From a virus: DNA of 64,000 nucleotides. The stretch spans positions 186,001 through 250,000 of IMG/VR virus record IMGVR_UViG_3300042455_001086; one strand, given 5' to 3'. Positions 27,101 through 36,261 of this stretch are shown here, one piece after another. The notes under the pieces are model-generated. The model saw only the letters and a list, made by a program, of their open reading frames with translations, did not search any database and was not told the DNA's origin. Numbering within the stretch: position 1 is the first letter of the stretch; every line of letters starts with the position of its first letter. The translations under genes and the position numbers were made by a program.

Positions 27101-30100
27101 TTGTATAAACCAAATTAGGGTTTGAGCTTCCGGTTATTTTAGAAACTATTTTAGTCCCTGGTATGATATTAGGGCCTGCAATTGTTGCATTAACATCTAA
27201 TGTTCCACCAGTTATAAAAGTAAGTTCAAGTGTTGTTCCAGATATATTACAAGTTCCGTTTATTTTATCTAAATTTTGAGATGGTGTGATTTGATAAATC
27301 CCAGGTCCCCCGGTTGCACCACTTAATTGTGATACAATTGTTGTATCTAAATCTATACTAGGGCCAGATAGTTTATATCCGGGGGTTAATGTATTGTCAT
27401 TTACCGTATATACAACCATTGTATTATTAAACACATCACAGGTTCCGTTTAATTGTGTAGATCCACTAAACAATTTTAAACCTTGTAAAAATACATTCAT
27501 ATCATCAATAAGTTTTGGATAAAACCCTGTATTAACATATGTTGTGTATGCTCCAGTTCCAAAATTTTGACTTAAAACAATATTTCGTTGTGTCCCATCA
27601 ATACTTAAATTGTATGTTTTTGTTGTTGCAGAATTTACCGGATCATAATTTGATAAATAATTAAAATCTTTCCAAGAATTATCCAATATGTCTTTTCCTT
27701 CTCTATTCCAAGTTTTATATCTGTGCCAAATTGACCCATATTTTAATATCCAAACATAAGGTAATTTATGAACCCCACCAAACTTTTTAAGTGTTGATAC
27801 AATATAATCCAAATCTTCGGAAGCGTCCTTTGTTTTAAATCTTTCTCTCAATGTCGCAATTGGTAAGCTATTAATAAAAAGATATGCTGCCGCCTTATAT
27901 GGACTTAAATCATTTGACTTATATCTAAAGTTAAACACACCATTTTGTATTGCATTTATAAAATATGGTGTATTCATTATTGATGTTGTTTGATTTTCAC
28001 TCAAATAACCATTATATCCTGAATAATTTATATTCCCTTCGGTTATGAACTGATTTTCAAATTTTCTATTATTATAAAATTCTTTAAGGTTTGAATTTAT
28101 CGTTTGATTAAAAATGTCTGGGGTATAATTAAAATTTGTAATAGGTCTTTTTGTATCTGTCGTATCATCACTTTTAAAGTTTGTAATTGTTTTTTGTATT
28201 GTATTATAGTGTAGTATTTTATTTGTATTAAAAATCTCATTAACACCATTTATTCCATTACCATTTGCCAAATAATTTTTACACCAATCAAGATTTGTAA
28301 TTGGATACATATCCGTAAAATCAAACTGATTACTATATGTTTTAACCTGAATATAGTCTTCAATTTTACTTTGTTGTGTTGCTGAAACATTTGGTTGTGA
28401 TGATGGACTTAACAATATGTTTTTGTTAAATAACTGAAATGGTGTGTTTGTTTTATTTTTTATGTATGGTGTAACAAATTCACCTCGTATAAATTTTTGC
28501 CAACTTTCTCCTTCACCTTGATTTGAAATGTGTCTTAAAAATGTCTGATAATTATTTCCATCAATTAGATATTGTTTTAATTTTTTAATTAAAAATGGAT
28601 TATCGCTACCCAATGCCTTCAAAGCATTTATTTTTTCATTTTCAGATTCTACCAAATAAACGCTTGATTGATAACCATCAACTCTACTTAATTTAGAAAA
28701 GAATGTATTAACCATAACCCTTTCATAAATTTCATAATAAAATTTTACTTCTTCTTTGTTTTGGAAAACTTCATTAGATACAGGGAAATCAATAGCATTT
28801 AAACTCAATCTCAAAGGTTGTTGTTCTGAATTATTTGAATCACCCAAATCTGGTTCTGGTGCTTCCCTTTCAATAAAACCTTTAATATATTCTTCAACAA
28901 ATTCAACCTCCGGCCATAATTCCGGAATATACGCTTTTGTAATTGATGATAGTTTTGGATCACCTGGATATTTTAATGCAAACTTTTCTTGTGAATCATC
29001 ACCTTGATTTTCCAAAATAATTTGTGGCCAAGGATAAATTGGTTCTGTTGCTTGTTGTGCGTTTTTAACATCAACACTTTGTGCTGTTGTTGTTCCAAAT
29101 ACGGAAGCTCTCCTATATGGATCATCTCTTACTTCCCATGCGGCATTATGAACATCATCCATTAATCTTAAAAATGCTTCACCTTGAGCAAAGAAAACGG
29201 CAAGTATGTTTCTAACGGTTGGTTTAAAACCAATACCACTATCTTTTCTAGCTAATTGTTCAGCTAAATTATCTGTAATTTGTTTTTCAATTTCAGTTCT
29301 TAAAGTTGTAACTTCTTTAGCCGCTTGGTTACAAATATCGTTAAATGTTCCTTTTCCATCAAAAACAAAATATTGACTTGTTGGTATTTCAAGTGATTTG
29401 GCAAGTGCAAATTCTTGAACTAAAGTTCCACCAGTTGTCGTTTTACCATAAGCCTCATTAAACGATTTAGTAAAATCAACATCATTAACGGTTATTGTTT
29501 TGTAAAATTTATCTATTGTAACATTCACCGGAACCTGACTTTTTGTTTGTTTTCCCCCAACAGTATAACTTCCGTTTTTACCAGCAACACTATTTGATTC
29601 TAGTCTTTTTGTAAAATCTTTTATTATACCATCCAATTCTGTTATTGCATCAGTTTTTTTCTGAGCTGTATCATAATCTTTTTTGAATGTGAAAACTTTT
29701 GTATTATCGGTTAATACTAATGGAAATTTGAAATCCATATATGTTCTATACCAAGAACTACCATCAAAGAATACTTTCTTTTGGAATTCTGTAAGTAATG
29801 TTTGAAAATTTTCAAGTTCGGTTAATGATCCTAGATTTTCTTTTGTAAATTTTTCTAAAATATCTTTTATAAAAGTATCTAACTTACTTTTAAGTTGAAA
29901 CAAACTGTATTCTGGAAAATCATCATCAATTAAACCTTTTGATTTATATTCCGAATATAATTCTTTCATTTTTTGATACCCTCTTGATACAGCAACTGGT
30001 TTTACATTATCAGAAGCTTGTTTTGATACACCATTTGTTGGTGTTGGACTACCTTGTGATACTTGTCCGGTGTTTACAAATGAATTATACATATGAGGAA

Positions 30101-30845
30101 CTGCCAACATATGTCCCCAATTTATATAGGACATTACACCATATTTATATCCATATAATTTCAAAGTTATTTTAAAATTTCCAGATGTACCGTCAAATGT
30201 TGAGTTGAATGTTTGCAACATTAAGGGCATTCTTACCGCTTTCCCATAATAACCCTTTAATGTTAAATAAAATATTGGGTATGGTAATTGGAAAAAAGCA
30301 GCATATGGTGAATTATTACCACCCTCAAATAAACCTCTACCTTTAACATCTTCTAATTGAATTGTTACTTGTGGATAAAAATTAGTATCAATTGCAACTT
30401 CAATACCCTTAATACCCAATAGTCCATTATCAACAGCACCAGGTGTTCCGTTTGAGTATAGTGATTGTGTTATATAATAATCATCGGATTTTTTTGGGTT
30501 TTTAACCGCATTTAGTTTAGGTTGATTTACACCCTCACCCTTAATCGCACCCTTACCTGTAATCTCATCAGTCCAGTTATTATTTAAAAATGTTTTAAAA
30601 CCCGGATTTAAAAAGTTTATTTTTCCAACAGAAATTGTTCTTACATTATCATTCAATGGAGCACCAATAGCAAGTTTTGTTCTAGGCACAACACTACATT
30701 CAAGGTTAGCATACATAACCAAGTTTTCTTGCTTAACTAACCTATCTCTTACTTTACCATCTTGATCTATTACTTTATTTGGGTCTATAAGGGATATGTT
30801 GTCGTAATCAAATTCTACTAAAATATTTTCTCCATTATCTACCAT
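24120..30845 (-). CDS. Giant baseplate hub-like protein
   Basis: 2241 residues. Early region: VAIDTNFYPQVTIQLEDVKG and PYPIFYLTLKGYYGKAVRMP, resembling hub beta-barrel segments. Residues ~1128-1255 hold two copies of a repeat known from phage adhesins (pattern 'GTC.isG..l.v....G.l.~g..i.Gp.I.pGT.I.s..tG..g.Y.i..sQn'). Residues ~1940-1985 (TLDMMGNALMQPMMYFNLRN, then MFSGPYMITKISHSISEG) follow the pattern of gp27/VgrG/gpD-type hub domains ('G...l.p...~.l.nvp.fsG.Y.It...H.i..g.f.T'). It overlaps the LysM gene upstream by 11 nt. I infer it forms or surrounds the central hub; homologous assignment is moderate. Confidence 0.75.
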   Translation of the reverse strand: MVDNGENILVEFDYDNISLIDPNKVIDQDGKVRDRLVKQENLVMYANLECSVVPRTKLAIGAPLNDNVRTISVGKINFLNPGFKTFLNNNWTDEITGKGAIKGEGVNQPKLNAVKNPKKSDDYYITQSLYSNGTPGAVDNGLLGIKGIEVAIDTNFYPQVTIQLEDVKGRGLFEGGNNSPYAAFFQLPYPIFYLTLKGYYGKAVRMPLMLQTFNSTFDGTSGNFKITLKLYGYKYGVMSYINWGHMLAVPHMYNSFVNTGQVSQGSPTPTNGVSKQASDNVKPVAVSRGYQKMKELYSEYKSKGLIDDDFPEYSLFQLKSKLDTFIKDILEKFTKENLGSLTELENFQTLLTEFQKKVFFDGSSWYRTYMDFKFPLVLTDNTKVFTFKKDYDTAQKKTDAITELDGIIKDFTKRLESNSVAGKNGSYTVGGKQTKSQVPVNVTIDKFYKTITVNDVDFTKSFNEAYGKTTTGGTLVQEFALAKSLEIPTSQYFVFDGKGTFNDICNQAAKEVTTLRTEIEKQITDNLAEQLARKDSGIGFKPTVRNILAVFFAQGEAFLRLMDDVHNAAWEVRDDPYRRASVFGTTTAQSVDVKNAQQATEPIYPWPQIILENQGDDSQEKFALKYPGDPKLSSITKAYIPELWPEVEFVEEYIKGFIEREAPEPDLGDSNNSEQQPLRLSLNAIDFPVSNEVFQNKEEVKFYYEIYERVMVNTFFSKLSRVDGYQSSVYLVESENEKINALKALGSDNPFLIKKLKQYLIDGNNYQTFLRHISNQGEGESWQKFIRGEFVTPYIKNKTNTPFQLFNKNILLSPSSQPNVSATQQSKIEDYIQVKTYSNQFDFTDMYPITNLDWCKNYLANGNGINGVNEIFNTNKILHYNTIQKTITNFKSDDTTDTKRPITNFNYTPDIFNQTINSNLKEFYNNRKFENQFITEGNINYSGYNGYLSENQTTSIMNTPYFINAIQNGVFNFRYKSNDLSPYKAAAYLFINSLPIATLRERFKTKDASEDLDYIVSTLKKFGGVHKLPYVWILKYGSIWHRYKTWNREGKDILDNSWKDFNYLSNYDPVNSATTKTYNLSIDGTQRNIVLSQNFGTGAYTTYVNTGFYPKLIDDMNVFLQGLKLFSGSTQLNGTCDVFNNTMVVYTVNDNTLTPGYKLSGPSIDLDTTIVSQLSGATGGPGIYQITPSQNLDKINGTCNISGTTLELTFITGGTLDVNATIAGPNIIPGTKIVSKITGSSNPNLVYTIDTPQNYSGATFFVSTPADFFVTNSQTSGYGQAEVQTLIDNKKLVLTTNINSKIIKTTGFDPNNPNRNLNLTPWSVLSKFTNEDKYYVLPSFGNVKNQVGDECFKNGSLKLEITGNTAVFNGSARMFWGAPNYGYFDNGKLQIPDPDSYLKQIFNDKKIQENFSISGDKSKYTKISEIFTTFETKVLDAFEEEFLNYSRSIYDYKTVIAAEEGEETETEIAIKNFQYFMRLLMKIEKPTSIGTEGLIDEVITKQNLNFQSLFNSLMTYDTVFRFGNPTMFDKRLFYTFSTKFIEEPISYQGYNQSMAGFLPTSGGTVTLAQSKAAYPETWKDLEYYVGFSEIPELKYSDNGSYITDFFVDMNVQFSQKNVKDFAPIIKLYATQKLLDPTMNVSKFFTLMNTYIDTCELYLTNVINDLMTGIRNELPDVSIVKQNPDQKAPLVGDQSRDELWDSFKSLNDTWISGLDLKTKTLFEDILLFDRACRDVGQKVLCDIFKIKDLIETSLPNNKMENLIKTILVDNNFGFFPLPAYSNFYNAQEVVKNPVPQPEGTTEFASSMWGTFLNVDYRNTSPKYLCYYKSVPSNHLAMNDNADYKFRDDAFDLRRASDNPLLENQLNKTNWDKSNKVCGFNVDFSNQNQQIFYQINLQQSVGKPTAESLEMINQMANSSRNRGTGSQSVSLYNIYKNRSYECTLDMMGNALMQPMMYFNLRNVPMFSGPYMITKISHSISEGDFKTSITGTRQPFYDLPKVDNFIQALSFKIIDKLKDQLQKKEIAQTSSSGNVITQLNNVISTVSEKDTLTTNQNCSSKLNPNYQGFTNVANPSLITIAAKEFNVLLRDKVRANGYKAQSEEEVRLRQLLFILIHMDSGSGNNFKAYDNNFSSVSLDQTYGPEFISFVDKNYYCVNRGTIKDIPMVKFTSTAKYLDFVISKSPAILKSFLSDKSPQNIIKIYVSSWPVIRNGNVYDKLTEQDKKKLENALEKANDLFNSVNS

Positions 30846-31158
30846 AATAAAAGAAATGGTTGTTTAATTCGTTATTATAATCTTGTAATGATGTTAGTAA
30901 AGGAAATGGAATTGTCAATATTGCACCATCTGGGATACTCCACTCGGATCCTGAATATTGGGGGTTTGCTTGTTGTATTAACCAACCAAAAAAAGGTGTT
31001 CCATAAAATTGGAAAGATATTTTATCAAGTCTTGATTGCCCAACAATATAAATGTAATTTTTATCTGTTGCTTTTGTTGGTAGGCTAATATATGGGACAA
31101 CTTGTTGTTCTCCATTTACCAAAAATTGACTATATCTGTTGTAATATTGTAGATTCAT
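30835..31158 (-). CDS. LysM-like baseplate protein, gp53-like
   Basis: 107 residues. The core DKISFQFYGTPFFGWLIQQA followed by NPQYSGSEWSIPDGAILTIP is a LysM fold signature (D.Is...yG....w.i..aN.......I..G..l.IP), as in T4 gp53 and other baseplate LysM proteins. These bind other baseplate subunits rather than necessarily peptidoglycan. Located between two giant baseplate genes, with overlaps of 11 nt (downstream) and a 1-nt gap (upstream). Confidence 0.82.
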   Translation of the reverse strand: MNLQYYNRYSQFLVNGEQQVVPYISLPTKATDKNYIYIVGQSRLDKISFQFYGTPFFGWLIQQANPQYSGSEWSIPDGAILTIPFPLLTSLQDYNNELNNHFFYYGR

Positions 31159-31159
31159 C

Positions 31160-34100
31160 TTAATTAAATTTTACTTTTCCATCAAATGTTTTAAAATCAT
31201 TATTTAGATTTTGTGTCGAATATAAATCGACAATTCTATTATTTTGTTGGCTTGAACCACTTGTCGTTGAGGTATAGTTAAAAATATATTTGTCGGTTTC
31301 GTTTAATGGTGATTCTATTAATGATTTATATTTTTCATCGTCTTTTATTTTAGTATAGGAATCAATAATTTTTTGTGTATAACCATTAAATAATGTAACA
31401 CAAATAGTTATTGCTTTATCTAATTCTTTACTAATTATATCTTTATTTGTGAAAACCTGACTATTCAAAATAAATTCTTTAAGTGAATTTCTTTTAGATT
31501 CACTAAAGAAGGTTTGTGCCATAATCTGATAAAATCTATTTGTTGCATAGTCTTCATCTGTTGTTCCAACACCATTTGTCCAAGTAGCACCAGGAGTCCT
31601 AAAGGTATTATCTCTAAATAGAGCGTCAGATGGATTATAATGATCTTTAGCTAAAAATAAAAATTTATCTTGTTGTATAATATTTGTTGGTTCTTCAAAA
31701 AATGTTTTGTGTTTATCTTCAATTTTTTTATAGTTGTTTTTCAACAATGTAAATATATCAATTGGTGTTGTTTCGGCGGATAAATTATACGCAACCGGTT
31801 TATTTTCCGAATTTAATGAACCATCGGTTTTTGTTAAAATTAGGTTAAGTTTTCTAATATTCTGAATATAGTCTTGCTGGACATTTATAAGATTTGAAAT
31901 ATCGTTATTAAGATTTATTGAAAAATCTGACTGCATTGCTTCAATACTTTGAATTAGTCTTCTTTCAATTTCCTTTTTTTCTGAGTTTTTCAAATTAATA
32001 CTTTTGTCAATCTCTTCCATAAATGGATCTCTTCTTTTTTTAACATCTGAAATTGTTTCACTAAATAATTTATCAACCTTATTTTCTATTTTACTTGGTT
32101 TTCCATATATAGGTAAAGTTGATGAGGTTCCATATTCATCAAATTTACCTTCACTAAAATTTCTTTCATAGAATAATAAATAAACAATCCCAACATTAAA
32201 ATTTTTAGATAGGGTTATATGAGTATCAATTACAGTATCAAAATATTCTTTTGTTTTATTCCAAGTTTCATTTAATTGTTTTGTATAATCAATTTGTGTT
32301 TCGGATAAAATTGTTCCAATTGTATTTCCACCTTTTTTCGGTTGTATGTTTTCAACCTCGGCTGTTGTCACCGGTGGTTGTTGTGATAATATTTTCTCAA
32401 CAACATATTTGTCTCTAGCACTAACATCTTCAGTTGCTGTTGCTCTTTCATCATAAATTTCAGTATTTGCATAAAAATTAAATGAAAGTGCATTTTGTAA
32501 TTCCTCAACAGGTTGTTTTAATCCGTGACCACCAATAAAGTCAAAACCTAATGTAACTTTAACTATCATAGGTTGAACACCAATTCCTTCTGGATTTAAA
32601 TCATATTTAGCTTCTTCATATGCAAATGATAAGTTGCTAGGAACTATTTTACTATGGTAAAAATCCCCAACTCTTAATACTAAAATTGGTGGAGCACCAA
32701 ATGCTGTATTTAAAGCATCATTATATTTTGGTCTTCCATCGGCACCAATAATTGGTATTGTTTGTCCAGGTCTAACACATTGATTTAAAAATGTTAATCT
32801 ACCATTTAAACCTTCAGGTGTCATTGAATGGAAGGCCGGATTAAAATATTTAATCTTGTCTTTTAATGATTGAAAAATCATTGGGTCGGATTGTTTTAAC
32901 ACCTCAAAATAATCACATTCTGAAAATAAAGTTCTTAAAACTTTTTTAGATATACCATCTTTTATTTTTTGTTCTACCGTTATGTTTGGTGATGGTTTGA
33001 CTGTTTGTGCCGGATTAGTTTGAACATTTTCAACAACTTTCTTTTTTTCATCATTTTGTGGATCTGGCTCTTTATTTCCACCACCACCTTCTTTTTTTAC
33101 AGGTTCTTTTGCTTTAATGTTTTTAATCGTAACTCTTCTACAAGCCATAGCGGGTATTGAATATATCTCAGCAGCAGATGTAGTCTTATATGTGTTTCCA
33201 ACTTTTATATTCAAATTTGCATTACAATTTACACTATCTGATAATACACCTTGTTCACCAGACCCAACAACTGTAGGTCCACTTACCGCTTCGGCACTTG
33301 ATTTTGGTATCACAATTTCCTCACCTCTTGGATCTCCCTTTATAATAAGTTTTTTATTTGTGACATAGTCTTCAAAAGACTTACCATTTTTATCTTGTTG
33401 TTTTTTAAACCATTGAATTACTGAATCAATTCTTCTTTCTGATAATGTTTTATTATATGCTGGTGTTTGTACGGCTGATGCTGAACCAACCAAATCTATT
33501 GATACTTCACCACCATTTAATAAAATTTCACCAATTTTAGTTAAAAGATCACCTTTAATTTTATTGAAATTACCTTCAACAACTTGTGTAAAAAAGTTTG
33601 GAATACCAGCTTTACTCCATTCTTTATATGTTGTCCCTTCTTTGGTGTATGTAATTGCTGGTGCCGATGTATCATATTTACCTTTATTTCCGATATACCC
33701 ATCATACCAACTATCATATGGTTGGCTGGCGGTTTTACTCCAACTACCTTTACATTCAGGACAATCATTATCAAAATAAAATCCGTAGTTAATAAATTCA
33801 TCTAATGGAATATCTTTTATTGTGTCTGTTGTATTTTCTTTAGTTTTTGAACCACCACCGGTAGTAGCATTATCAGCACCAGTTGCATTGTTTTTTGCTT
33901 TATCTTCTTCTTCTGGTTTTTTTGGGATTTCAAAAGCAACTTGTCCTAATTCTTCTGATGTTAATCTTGGATTATTTAGGATTTGTTGATAGGTAAATAA
34001 ATCTCTTGTTGGAATTGTATTAAATTTAATACCTAATTCGTATAAATCATATTTTACACATCCAGCAAAAAAAGAATTAAGTATTGAGTCGACCAATTCT

Positions 34101-36211
34101 GGGTCAGCCTTTTTTAATTGTTTTTGGACAATTGTATTCATTACGGCTGGGTGATCCACAATTATTTTCCAGCTTAAACTTCCTTTTCTTGTTGTGTTTT
34201 TATATGTGTATATTGGTTCTGGTCTCCCTAAAAAAGATGTCTTATTAAATTCTGGCGAACTATCATCAGAAAATGTTAAATCGTAAGGTGGGAACCACAT
34301 AATTCTACCACCATTCGGTCCTCTTTCACAAACTGGTAAATCATCATATGTGAATCCAGGTCTATCTGATGTTCTCCAAGCAAGATTCTCAATTGAGAAC
34401 ATATATTTTTTTACTTTATTATCAACAATATTCGTTGATCCAGGATTTTTAAGTGGTGCAATATTCAAGTTGTATGTATTATCAAATATTGAATAAGAAA
34501 ACCCTCTACCTGTTTTTGTTATACCATCTGATTTTTGTAAATCGGCATAAGTGTAATATGGCGTATCTTTTGTAAAAACTCTACAATATTCAATCCCAAC
34601 TGAAGTATTGTCAGCATTGTCTTTGTAGGATAATACTTGTGAGCCTTTTGTTAGTTCTTTGTATCCATCATTAAATACTTTTGATACTTGGTTGATTGCG
34701 TTTCCAACATGTTTTAGTCTTGATAAACCGGTAACTTTGTCGGCAGATTCAACTAGTCTTTGTGTGTCGTCCAATATTGATCCTTCTTTGAAGGGAATCG
34801 TTGTTGATTGGTAACCTTGGTAATCTGCTCGTATTGTCTCAAATTGTTGATCTAAAGATGTTACTTTACCATTACGACCTTGTTTAAAACCTGCGTTGTC
34901 TTTATATTTCGGTGATGTCCAAACAAATTGTCCGGATATACCACCCCCATCACTAAGTGATTTACCCTTTAAACCATTTAATAATTTACTTTCATTTCCT
35001 TCATATAAAATACCCAATTCTTGTGGTCCATAAACAATTGTGTTAATTTGTTTTCCACCTGGTCCTACTGGTATTTGATTTGCTGGTGAGTCAATCTGTG
35101 ATGGTTCGGCTTCAGGGCTTCCAACATAATAACCACCAGTATTTGGTTTGTTTGGGTCTAAAATTCTATCAAGACCAGTTGTAATACTTTGTAATGGTCC
35201 TCTTACATATTTTGGTCTATATTTATTATAATCAAGAGATGAAAATAAAATTGATCTTTGTCCATTTCCGGTATTGGCAACAAATGTTTCTGAAGGATTT
35301 CTAAAAACATCAAGTATTGGTCCTAATAAACCACCAGTAACACCATTTACAACATTTAATGCTTTTTCAAGTTTTGGTGCTTGGAAATTAATGTCGTTAA
35401 AATAATCACCTGGGATTGTTGATGTTGGAAAATAAGTTCCTGATAATCTTAAACCAAATTCAACGGCAGCTTCAACTGGACTTTCAGATTGTGTTATTGT
35501 CCAGTTTTTATCAATAAAGGGTTCTTTACCTGCAGCAACCAAACTAGCACTAAAAGGATCTTCTAAAGAATCTAAATTTAATCTACCAATTGTTTTCTTT
35601 TTAAGTTGATCGGCAATTCTCTCCTCAAACGCACTCTTTAATTGTTGTGCTCCCAATCTAGCAAGGTATGTATCTTGAGATAATGAACCATTAGATCCAG
35701 ATGGATTTTGATTAAAAATTAAATCATATGTCTTATAAGTTGAAGCAACAAAGGATGATGGATCCCAATATGGTTGATAAAGTTTTGGATTTCCAACAAC
35801 ATCAGTAATTACCACTAAATCGGAATAACCACCTTGAGGTCCATAAATATTTTGAACATATGCCGCATCAATAAAAAATTCATTAATTAAGTCAAGAGTG
35901 GTGTCGTTTGGATCATAAGGTCCCGAATTTGAATCAACAGGATATGGTGACCCTGGTATTGAGTATTTTCCATTAAAACCACCTTCTGGTCCATATTCGT
36001 TTAATGGATATAATGTATTTGCAAATTGATTTGTGGATATTAAAGTATCTGATGAATCAATTACACTTGTTACTGTTAAATTTGTTTCATAATTTACATT
36101 AGTTGATGGGCTTGAGAATACACCTGGAACCGTATATGGTTTTAAGTTTCTAGCAATCAATTGATTTCTAAAACTTGATGAATTTGCAAACGACAATAAA
36201 CTTTCAGCCAT
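31160..36211 (-). CDS. Giant baseplate protein with OmpA-like domain
   Basis: 1683 residues, ATG at 36211. Residues ~890-960 contain VSIDLVGSASAVQTPAYNKT followed by LSERRIDSVIQWFKKQ, the 'v.l.G.as......yN..LSerRa.~V..~l' pattern of OmpA/MotB C-terminal peptidoglycan-binding domains. A low-complexity linker rich in Lys, Asn, Gly (NNATGADNATTGGGSKTKEN) lies at ~775. Around 1170-1240 is a conserved-looking domain (APPILVLRVGDFYHSKIVPS). The last 350 residues are helical. It follows the tape measure gene, where hub and tube-initiator proteins are usually encoded. I infer a baseplate/tube-initiation role with possible cell wall contact. Confidence 0.78.
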   Translation of the reverse strand: MAESLLSFANSSSFRNQLIARNLKPYTVPGVFSSPSTNVNYETNLTVTSVIDSSDTLISTNQFANTLYPLNEYGPEGGFNGKYSIPGSPYPVDSNSGPYDPNDTTLDLINEFFIDAAYVQNIYGPQGGYSDLVVITDVVGNPKLYQPYWDPSSFVASTYKTYDLIFNQNPSGSNGSLSQDTYLARLGAQQLKSAFEERIADQLKKKTIGRLNLDSLEDPFSASLVAAGKEPFIDKNWTITQSESPVEAAVEFGLRLSGTYFPTSTIPGDYFNDINFQAPKLEKALNVVNGVTGGLLGPILDVFRNPSETFVANTGNGQRSILFSSLDYNKYRPKYVRGPLQSITTGLDRILDPNKPNTGGYYVGSPEAEPSQIDSPANQIPVGPGGKQINTIVYGPQELGILYEGNESKLLNGLKGKSLSDGGGISGQFVWTSPKYKDNAGFKQGRNGKVTSLDQQFETIRADYQGYQSTTIPFKEGSILDDTQRLVESADKVTGLSRLKHVGNAINQVSKVFNDGYKELTKGSQVLSYKDNADNTSVGIEYCRVFTKDTPYYTYADLQKSDGITKTGRGFSYSIFDNTYNLNIAPLKNPGSTNIVDNKVKKYMFSIENLAWRTSDRPGFTYDDLPVCERGPNGGRIMWFPPYDLTFSDDSSPEFNKTSFLGRPEPIYTYKNTTRKGSLSWKIIVDHPAVMNTIVQKQLKKADPELVDSILNSFFAGCVKYDLYELGIKFNTIPTRDLFTYQQILNNPRLTSEELGQVAFEIPKKPEEEDKAKNNATGADNATTGGGSKTKENTTDTIKDIPLDEFINYGFYFDNDCPECKGSWSKTASQPYDSWYDGYIGNKGKYDTSAPAITYTKEGTTYKEWSKAGIPNFFTQVVEGNFNKIKGDLLTKIGEILLNGGEVSIDLVGSASAVQTPAYNKTLSERRIDSVIQWFKKQQDKNGKSFEDYVTNKKLIIKGDPRGEEIVIPKSSAEAVSGPTVVGSGEQGVLSDSVNCNANLNIKVGNTYKTTSAAEIYSIPAMACRRVTIKNIKAKEPVKKEGGGGNKEPDPQNDEKKKVVENVQTNPAQTVKPSPNITVEQKIKDGISKKVLRTLFSECDYFEVLKQSDPMIFQSLKDKIKYFNPAFHSMTPEGLNGRLTFLNQCVRPGQTIPIIGADGRPKYNDALNTAFGAPPILVLRVGDFYHSKIVPSNLSFAYEEAKYDLNPEGIGVQPMIVKVTLGFDFIGGHGLKQPVEELQNALSFNFYANTEIYDERATATEDVSARDKYVVEKILSQQPPVTTAEVENIQPKKGGNTIGTILSETQIDYTKQLNETWNKTKEYFDTVIDTHITLSKNFNVGIVYLLFYERNFSEGKFDEYGTSSTLPIYGKPSKIENKVDKLFSETISDVKKRRDPFMEEIDKSINLKNSEKKEIERRLIQSIEAMQSDFSINLNNDISNLINVQQDYIQNIRKLNLILTKTDGSLNSENKPVAYNLSAETTPIDIFTLLKNNYKKIEDKHKTFFEEPTNIIQQDKFLFLAKDHYNPSDALFRDNTFRTPGATWTNGVGTTDEDYATNRFYQIMAQTFFSESKRNSLKEFILNSQVFTNKDIISKELDKAITICVTLFNGYTQKIIDSYTKIKDDEKYKSLIESPLNETDKYIFNYTSTTSGSSQQNNRIVDLYSTQNLNNDFKTFDGKVKFN

Positions 36212-36224
36212 ATCCTATTTTAAA

Positions 36225-36231
36225 ATAAATA
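36225..36231 (-). promoter_or_regulatory. TATTTAT element
   Basis: 13 nt upstream of the ATG at 36211; a short AGGA also precedes the ATG. Confidence 0.4.
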
Positions 36232-36261
36232 CAAAAAAAATTGATTTTATAACTCAAAATA

